Assembly: GCA_003551645.1 (NCBI GenBank)
Contig: PUND01000124.1
Span: 1 to 55,566, forward strand
Reading direction: 5' to 3'
Origin: Phycisphaerae bacterium
GTDB taxonomy: Bacteria > Planctomycetota > Phycisphaerae > SM23-33
Length of the DNA stretch: 55,566 nucleotides
Of the stretch, positions 50,124 through 55,566 are shown one piece after another (position 1 is the stretch's first letter; every line of letters begins with the position of its first letter). The notes under the pieces were generated by a model, which had not been told where the DNA came from, made no database searches, and saw only the letters and a program-made list of their open reading frames with translations. Both the position numbers and the translations under genes were made by a program.

Positions 50124-50266
50124 ATCCGAGAATCCTTGTGTATAGCCCGGCCTCGCTTGAGGCGGTGGTTTGTGACGGTTTACCTTCGCCAGCCCCTCGA
50201 TGCAACGTGTTTGGGGAAGCTTACAGGGCTGGGGGAGCGTCGAAGCGGCCGAGCCGCCGACGGCAC

Positions 50267-51025
50267 TCAGATACGATCTATCACGACGATTGACTCATCG
50301 TCGGTCTGCGGCGCATCGCCGCGGAAGACCTCCACGGCTCGGAATACGCCGTCGGCGCAGGCGTGGGCATCGTCTTCGGCGTGGCGGTTGGCGACCTCGT
50401 GCAATCTCGCAGCCCCGAAGCGCTCACCGTCGGCGTTGGCCGCGTCGGTCAGCCCGTCGGTATAGAGCACCATCCGCTCGCCGGGGCTGAAGGTGTGGCA
50501 GACCTCTGTCGGCTCGAAGGAATCGACCCCCAGGATCATATTGTCTCCGTTCAGCGGCAGAACCCGGCATTTCAGGCGGTCGCACAGGAAAGGCGGCGGA
50601 TGCCCCATGTTCACGAAAAAGCTCGCGCCGCTTGGCAGGTCGATCACGCCGTAGAGCATCGAGCAGGGCACCACCGAGCCGGCCCGCCGGCCCAGGTCCA
50701 GCAGCATCTCGTTCAGCGCAGTGACCACCTCGAGGGGTCTGGCTTGCTGCTCCGGGCGGGAGTGCAGAAAGCCCATCATCCGGGCCATCACCAGGGCCGC
50801 ATGGACGCCGTGTCCCACGACATCGCCGATGAGCACCGCTATCTGGTCGCTGTTGAGGCGCACAAAGTCGTAGAAATCGCCGCCTACCGCGCCGCACATG
50901 CGGTTGCGGGCCGCGGTGACGTGGTGCGGGCAGTCTCGCGGGCAACCGGTCGGCAGCAGGGCCGCCTGCAACTGTGCCGCAAGGGCAAGCTCAACATCGG
51001 ATTCTGTGCGTGTGTCGGGGACCAT
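50267..51025 (-). CDS. SpoIIE/RsbU-type PP2C protein phosphatase
   Basis: 252 residues, a lone PP2C_SIG (SpoIIE) domain. AVGGDFYDFVRL, VLIGDVVGHGVHAALVMARM and LYTDGLTDAANADGERFG are the metal-binding and catalytic motifs, and GHPPPFL is also typical. Such phosphatases act on anti-anti-sigma factors of the SpoIIAA/RsbV type in partner-switching circuits. No sensor domain or STAS protein is fused or adjacent. It lies 25 bases downstream of a rubredoxin gene and may be the last gene of dxr-rseP-rubredoxin-PP2C. AGGA lies 7 bases before the ATG. Confidence 0.88.
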   Translation of the reverse strand: MVPDTRTESDVELALAAQLQAALLPTGCPRDCPHHVTAARNRMCGAVGGDFYDFVRLNSDQIAVLIGDVVGHGVHAALVMARMMGFLHSRPEQQARPLEVVTALNEMLLDLGRRAGSVVPCSMLYGVIDLPSGASFFVNMGHPPPFLCDRLKCRVLPLNGDNMILGVDSFEPTEVCHTFSPGERMVLYTDGLTDAANADGERFGAARLHEVANRHAEDDAHACADGVFRAVEVFRGDAPQTDDESIVVIDRI

Positions 51026-51050
51026 TATTACATCCTAGCCCCCATCGGTG

Positions 51051-51209
51051 TTACAGGGGCGAGAAGTCCTCCTTGCCCACACCGCACTCGGGGCAGACCC
51101 AGTCCTCAGGCAGGTCGTCAAACGAAGTTCCCGGGTCGATCCCTCCGTCGGGATCGCCCTTGTCGGGGTCGTACACCCAGCCGCATACATCACAGATATA
51201 CTTCTGCAT
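51051..51209 (-). CDS. Rubredoxin
   Basis: 52 residues. The two iron-binding CxxCG knuckles are perfect: [20 protein letters not shown] near the start and [17 protein letters not shown] near the end, giving the Fe(Cys)4 site of a one-iron electron carrier. The length and the aromatic residues are typical. AAAGGA lies 7 bases before the ATG at 51209. It lies 36 bases after rseP and 25 before the PP2C gene, on the same strand, so they are probably co-transcribed. Its redox partner is not obvious; rubredoxin often serves oxygen or peroxide reduction in anaerobes and microaerophiles. Confidence 0.93.
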   Translation of the reverse strand: MQKYICDVCGWVYDPDKGDPDGGIDPGTSFDDLPEDWVCPECGVGKEDFSPL

Positions 51210-51245
51210 TGCAAAGTCCTTTCGTTGGGAAGGGTCGTTTACTGC

Positions 51246-53339
51246 TCACCACAGCCCGCGGATTATCCGCGCCAGGTCCTGCCAGGTGATCAGCACGAAC
51301 AGCAGCAGTATAAGCGCCAGTCCGACCATCTGTATTGCGTTGGCCACCTTCAGGGGCACGGGCTTTCCGCGGATCTTCTCTATCAGCAGAAATACCGCGT
51401 GTCCGCCGTCGAGCACCGGGAACGGCAGGAAGTTTATGACCGCCACCGCCGATGACACCAGTGCCATAAGGTACACCAGGTCCATCACGCTCTCTCGGCC
51501 GACCTCTATGGCTATCTGTCCGATACCCACCGGCCCGCGGACCATCTCCGGCGAAAGCCCCCCGCTTATCAGTCCGCCGAGTGTCGCCAGTGTGCTGCGG
51601 ACGTGGAACCACGTCTCATTCGCACCCCAGGTGACGGCGGCAAGCGGATTGGTCTTGCGGATAAGCACCGTCAGCGGCTCGAACCGCATCGGGCCGGGAA
51701 ACAGGTCGAAACTGTAGTGGTCCGGGTCGAACTTTTCCGCGGGCAGAGCGACCTCCAGCTCAAGCTCCTCGTCGCCGCGCCGGACTGTCAGCATGACGGA
51801 CTCCCCGGCATGGTCCGCCAGCGCCTGCAGCAGCTCGGGCCAGTCGCCTACCGGCTCGTCGGCGACGGCTGTTATCTCGTCGCCGCGGCGGATGCCCGCG
51901 CCGGCGGCCGGGGATTCGCTGCGAATCGAGGCGACCATCGTGTGTTCGGCGTCAACGCCCATGGATATGCCCACCAGCGCCTGATCGTGCCGCCGAGAGG
52001 GTGTAATCTTCAAGGGCCCGACCGTCCGGCCGTCGCGAAGCACGACTATCGTTGTTTCGGTCCTGACCTTGTCGTCGGTGATGCCGCGGAACTCATTGAG
52101 AGTCGGGGTGGTGCGGTCGGCGTAGCTGAGGATTACGTCGCCCGCCTCCAGACCGGCCCTGTCGGCCGGCGATCCTTCTTCCACCGCCTGTGCCCTGATA
52201 CGCGGAATCATGCCCGCGACGTCCAGCAGTTCCATGTGAATGCCGCCGGCGAGTTGGTCTTCGGCAAACTCCTCCTGGCGCTCGTCTTCGTAGAACAGTC
52301 GGATGAAGCGCTCGCCGTTTTCTTCGTATCGCTCCATGCGTACGGCCTCGACGGCCGTTCCATCTTCCAGGAATACCACGCCCTCTCGCAGCCGCGGCGT
52401 TGGCAGCACCTCCAATTCGACGGTTTCCGCGTCGTCGTCGGCCTCCGCCGGCCGCTCGACGGTCACGGTTGTTCGCCGGCCGTCCAGCGTCTCGACAATC
52501 CGCTTTATGTCCCATTGGTGCTCGACCGGTTGTCCGCCGACGGCCACGACCCTGTCGCCGGGTTGAAAGTCCTCGATAGTCCGGTAGTTGCGAACCCGTG
52601 CGAAGACATTGTCCGCCGCCGGTTCGATGCCGAAACCCATTCGCGTTCCGTCCGGCAGGCGGCGGACGCCCATCTCGGCGATACCGGTGTAGGTCCGTCC
52701 GTCAACTGTCCTCTCGAAGGTGAACTCGAACGTCCTGTCCCTGCCAGCAAAGGCGCCCTCTACGAAAACCGAATCGAAGCGGGTGACCTCATTGCCGTCG
52801 ATCTTGACGATCCGGTCGCCCGGCTGAAGCCCGCGTTCGTGACCGTCTTCCGGTGACTCGTCGATCCAACTGATTTCGGCGGTTGCGGCCGGGTAGCCAC
52901 GCACGGTTTCGCCGACGACCGGGGCCATGAACTCCTTGCCCACCAGTCCGATGATGACAATAAACAGCAGTGCCGCCAGGATGATGTTCATCACCACGCC
53001 CGCGGAGATGACCAGGAACCGCGCCCCGACACTCTTGGCCGTGAACGACCGCGGGTCCCGCTGCTGCGATTGGTCCATCGGGGCGAAATCCTCCTGGCCG
53101 AGCATCTTGACGTACCCGCCGAGAGGCAGGACGTTGATGCAGTATTCGGTCTCGCCGCCGGTGAAGCCGACAAGCCGCGGGCCGAAGCCGATGGCGAAAC
53201 GCTCCACCTTTATGCCGACCGCCTTGGCCACAAGGAAATGCCCCAGCTCGTGAACCAGAATCACCACCCCCAGCCCTATGATCAACTGGAGCAGGGGCCA
53301 GATCCATTGTCCGAATATTCCGGTAATTTGTCCTGTCAT
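51246..53339 (-). CDS. rseP: RseP-type site-2 intramembrane metalloprotease with four PDZ-like segments
   Basis: 697 residues, longer than E. coli RseP (about 450). Zinc-binding HELGH lies at residues 30-34 in the first helix, and NFLPFPVLDGGH near residue 635 supplies the third ligand. Between them I count four PDZ-like segments: RGLQPGDRIVKIDGNEV, DFQPGDRVVAVGGQPV, RAGLEAGDVILSYADR and GAGIRRGDEITAVADEP. GYVKMLGQ follows HELGH as in the family. It cleaves membrane-bound anti-sigma factors or signal peptides. The ATG overlaps the dxr stop (ATGA at 53336-53339), so coupling with dxr is likely. Confidence 0.93.
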   Translation of the reverse strand: MTGQITGIFGQWIWPLLQLIIGLGVVILVHELGHFLVAKAVGIKVERFAIGFGPRLVGFTGGETEYCINVLPLGGYVKMLGQEDFAPMDQSQQRDPRSFTAKSVGARFLVISAGVVMNIILAALLFIVIIGLVGKEFMAPVVGETVRGYPAATAEISWIDESPEDGHERGLQPGDRIVKIDGNEVTRFDSVFVEGAFAGRDRTFEFTFERTVDGRTYTGIAEMGVRRLPDGTRMGFGIEPAADNVFARVRNYRTIEDFQPGDRVVAVGGQPVEHQWDIKRIVETLDGRRTTVTVERPAEADDDAETVELEVLPTPRLREGVVFLEDGTAVEAVRMERYEENGERFIRLFYEDERQEEFAEDQLAGGIHMELLDVAGMIPRIRAQAVEEGSPADRAGLEAGDVILSYADRTTPTLNEFRGITDDKVRTETTIVVLRDGRTVGPLKITPSRRHDQALVGISMGVDAEHTMVASIRSESPAAGAGIRRGDEITAVADEPVGDWPELLQALADHAGESVMLTVRRGDEELELEVALPAEKFDPDHYSFDLFPGPMRFEPLTVLIRKTNPLAAVTWGANETWFHVRSTLATLGGLISGGLSPEMVRGPVGIGQIAIEVGRESVMDLVYLMALVSSAVAVINFLPFPVLDGGHAVFLLIEKIRGKPVPLKVANAIQMVGLALILLLFVLITWQDLARIIRGLW

Positions 53340-54556
53340 GGTGTCCTTCGTCCGTTCCCTATCTGTGGGTTTTCATCAAAAGCGCCCGCTTCCGAGGTCC
53401 TGGCCATACCGAGTCGTTCGGCGACACTGCGGCGAGCGCGGATGTCGGCTTCCTGAAGCCGCTGTAGTGTTGGTTCCTCGCTTTCGGCCTCGTGGTTCAA
53501 TGTTTCTTCGACCAGCGGCACGATATCTCCGAAGCGAATCCGGCCCTGAATGAACGCCTCGACCGCCGCCTCGTTCGCGCCGTTGAGCACCGCCCCGGCC
53601 GTTCCGCCGTGACGGATTACCTCGTAGCCGAGGTTAACGGCGCGTTCGGCTCGTGGCGGCAGGGGCGAGAATGTCAAGGCCCCGAGCGAGGCGATATCCA
53701 GCGGCGCCACCTCTCGGCCCAGGCGGCGGGGATATCCCAGGGCATGGGCGATCGGTCCTGTCATGTCCGGCCGGGCCATCTGGGCGACGGCCGAGCCGTC
53801 GCAGTATTCCACGATTGCGTGAACAATCGACTCCGGATGAATGACCACCTCTATCCGTTCGGCTGGGAGGTCGAAGAGCCAGTGGGCCTCGACCATCTCA
53901 AGGGTCTTGTTCATCAGGGTAGCCGAGTCGATAGTGACCTTCCGGCCCATCCGCCAGGTGGGGTGTTTCAGGGCGTCCTCGACTCCGGCGGCGGCGGCGT
54001 CGGAGTCGGACCAGTCCCGAAGGGCGCCGCCGGAGGATGTGATTATCACCCTTCGGACCTCCTCGGCCTGACCGGCCGAGAGGCACTGGAATATCGCCGA
54101 GTGCTCGCTGTCCACCGGCAGTACGGACACTCCGGCGGCACGGGCCGAGGGCATGACTATGGCCCCGGCCATCACAAGCGTTTCCTTGTTGGCGATCGCC
54201 AGGTCGGCGCCGGCGCGGATTCCCTCGAGCGTGGGCGCAAGCCCTGCCGAGCCGACCACGCCGCTGAGCAGCACATCCGGTCGCGATCGTCGGACAAGCT
54301 CCGACATGGCGTCCGGCCCGGCAAGCGCCTCAATATCCGGCACTTCTGCGCTGAACCGCTCGGCGGCGGCTTCGTCGGCCAGGGCCACGATTCCCGGATG
54401 GAATCGCAGCGCCTGCTCGGCCAGCAGTCGCCAGTTCGCGCCCGCGGCCAGGGCGCAGGCCCTAAGCCCCGGCTGCGTGTCAATCAGCTCCAGCGCCTGC
54501 CGGCCTATGCTGCCGGTTGAACCCAGAATGGCTATGCGCCTGTCGCCGTGAGTCAT
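53336..54556 (-). CDS. dxr: 1-deoxy-D-xylulose 5-phosphate reductoisomerase
   Basis: 406 residues from the ATG at 54556, with GGGAG 5 bases upstream; a longer frame to 54721 is rejected. It makes MEP in the non-mevalonate isoprenoid pathway. NADPH-binding ILGSTGSIGRQALELI lies at the N-terminus, ANKETLVMAG near residue 120, SEHSAIFQCLSAG near 155, and TIDSATLMNKTLEMVEAHWLF (cited as DSATLMNKTLEM) near 210, with the metal-binding Asp and Glu in these segments. The stop overlaps rseP, a neighbour often found with dxr in bacteria. Divergent to the leuB-like gene. Another MEP gene, ispE, is at 14644. Confidence 0.96.
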   Translation of the reverse strand: MTHGDRRIAILGSTGSIGRQALELIDTQPGLRACALAAGANWRLLAEQALRFHPGIVALADEAAAERFSAEVPDIEALAGPDAMSELVRRSRPDVLLSGVVGSAGLAPTLEGIRAGADLAIANKETLVMAGAIVMPSARAAGVSVLPVDSEHSAIFQCLSAGQAEEVRRVIITSSGGALRDWSDSDAAAAGVEDALKHPTWRMGRKVTIDSATLMNKTLEMVEAHWLFDLPAERIEVVIHPESIVHAIVEYCDGSAVAQMARPDMTGPIAHALGYPRRLGREVAPLDIASLGALTFSPLPPRAERAVNLGYEVIRHGGTAGAVLNGANEAAVEAFIQGRIRFGDIVPLVEETLNHEAESEEPTLQRLQEADIRARRSVAERLGMARTSEAGAFDENPQIGNGRRTP

Positions 54557-54719
54557 TTCGGCTCCCATCGCCGTATCATGGCCACATCTTACACCCGCCG
54601 ACCGTCGCGACAAGGATGAACGTTCGCTGTACCTTGTCCCGGCACCGGCTTGCATGTAAGATATCGAACTTTGCCCCGGCCGCCGCGGGCGGCCACAGCC
54701 ACAGGCGAGAAAGGAACCC

Positions 54720-55566
54720 ATGATGAGGATAGCCGTTATCGGTGGAGACGGGACCGGTCCGGAGGTGGTCGCGGAAGGGCTGAAGGTCCTTCAGGCGGTC
54801 GCGGAAAAGGTCGGTCTGGACGTGGAGACCAAGGATTTCAACGTCAGCGGCGACCGCTACCTGGAAGCCGGCGGCGATCCGTCCGTCCAGACAATACCCG
54901 TCATCCACGATTCCGAGATAGCCGAGCTTAAGACCTGGGACGCCATTTATCTCGGCGCGGTGGGGCATCCTGATATCGTCCCCGGCATCCTTGAGAAGGG
55001 GCTTCTGTTGAGGTTGCGGTTCGAGCTGGATCAGTACGTGAACCTCCGTCCAGTGAAGCTGTATCCCGGCGTCTGGACGCCTCTGAAGGACAAGGGGCCG
55101 GAGGATATCGACTTCGTGGTGGTTCGCGAGAATACCGAAGGGCTGTACAGCGGCATGGGCGGGGTGCAGTATCGCGGCACGTCCCACGAGGTGGCGACTC
55201 AGGTCATGTGCAGCACCCGACACGGCGCGGAGCGGGCCTGCCGGTACGCCTTCGAGCTGTGCCGTCGCCGAAACGCCAAGAAACGCCTCACGCTGGTCGC
55301 CAAGACCAACGTACTGACATACGCCCACGGCATGTGGGACAGGGTTTTCCACGAAGTCGGCGAGGAATACCCCGACATCGAAAAGGATTACAACCACGTG
55401 GACGCCTGCTGCATGTGGTTCGTTAAGAACCCCGAATACTACGACACCATCGTGGTGTGCAACATGTTCGGCGACATCATCACCGACCTCGGCGCGATGA
55501 TCCAGGGCGGCATGGGCGTCGCCGCCGGCGGCAATATAAACCCCGATAGCGTGAGCATGTTCGAGC
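54720..55566 (+). CDS. leuB: Isopropylmalate/isocitrate dehydrogenase family, truncated by window edge
   Basis: The first 282 residues only; the frame runs off the end. AAAGGA lies 4 to 7 bases before paired ATGs at 54720 and 54723. The fold begins [33 protein letters not shown] and [13 protein letters not shown] are the substrate-side segments, and [14 protein letters not shown] and [12 protein letters not shown] the metal-binding region. This is the decarboxylating dehydrogenase family; sequence details favour 3-isopropylmalate dehydrogenase over isocitrate or tartrate dehydrogenase, but not decisively. If leuB, it completes the leucine pathway with leuA. No leucine-rich leader is visible upstream. 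Confidence 0.85.
   Translation, partial: MMRIAVIGGDGTGPEVVAEGLKVLQAVAEKVGLDVETKDFNVSGDRYLEAGGDPSVQTIPVIHDSEIAELKTWDAIYLGAVGHPDIVPGILEKGLLLRLRFELDQYVNLRPVKLYPGVWTPLKDKGPEDIDFVVVRENTEGLYSGMGGVQYRGTSHEVATQVMCSTRHGAERACRYAFELCRRRNAKKRLTLVAKTNVLTYAHGMWDRVFHEVGEEYPDIEKDYNHVDACCMWFVKNPEYYDTIVVCNMFGDIITDLGAMIQGGMGVAAGGNINPDSVSMFE

Noticed and set aside
54557-54719. A leucine attenuator before the leuB-like gene
   Set aside because: The gap has no leucine-rich short ORF and no U-tract hairpin, unlike the leuA and cimA leaders.

Overview
This 55.6-kb window is dense, GC-rich (roughly 65%) chromosomal DNA from a bacterium that looks like a member of the Planctomycetota, most likely a Phycisphaerae-type lineage. 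That placement is inference. It rests on a type II pseudopilin ending in an H-x9-DG signature, small uncharacterised proteins of planctomycete flavour, a bifunctional-nuclease-domain protein and the scattered operon organisation. I see no rRNA, phage, insertion sequence or CRISPR array. Nearly everything is core or housekeeping gene content on both strands.

Layout. 0.1-3.1 kb: a structured edge element with a terminator, tyrS, and a lipoprotein. 3.3-4.7 kb: a pseudopilin and a BFN-domain protein. 5.0-9.9 kb: cimA-valS, a translationally coupled operon preceded by a complete isoleucine leader-peptide attenuator. 10-15.5 kb: an FAD oxidoreductase, dinB with a small partner, two small unknown genes, ispE. 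15.7 kb: tRNA-Ala(GGC). 15.9-24.7 kb: a flavodoxin, two CPBP-type membrane proteins, trpC, a metallophosphatase and Ser/Thr kinase pair, a UPF0104-type membrane protein, a PilZ protein, ogt, an esterase. 24.9-30.6 kb: a Gfo/Idh/MocA oxidoreductase, mnmE, an unusual signal peptidase I, an lptB-like ATPase preceded by two perfect DnaA boxes. 30.6-36.8 kb: a sensor histidine kinase, a lipoprotein, a membrane protein, hemL, and leuA with its own leucine leader-peptide attenuator. 37-45 kb: a HTH-receiver regulator, pcrA/uvrD, then (minus strand) a lipoprotein and rpmA-obgE-coaX-mnmE-like, and a GNAT enzyme. 45.2-48.5 kb: dnaA with upstream DnaA boxes, and gdhA. 48.6-55.6 kb: a glycoside hydrolase, a PP2C-type phosphatase, a rubredoxin, rseP, dxr, and a leuB-like gene cut by the window edge.

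The most interesting signal is regulatory. Two branched-chain amino-acid genes, citramalate synthase (isoleucine) and 2-isopropylmalate synthase (leucine), each carry a promoter, a short leader ORF with a run of the cognate codons, an antiterminator arm at the leader stop codon and a mutually exclusive U-tract terminator. The leader codons match the product amino acid in each case (6 Ile plus 1 Val in 8 codons; 8 Leu in 11 codons). This gives independent evidence for enzyme function and points to ribosome-mediated transcription attenuation in this lineage.

Other features that stand out are a second MnmE-like GTPase lacking the C-terminal Cys-Gly-Lys motif, a signal peptidase I with an inserted four-cysteine zinc-ribbon-like motif and a large insertion, and an RseP-type protease with four PDZ-like segments.
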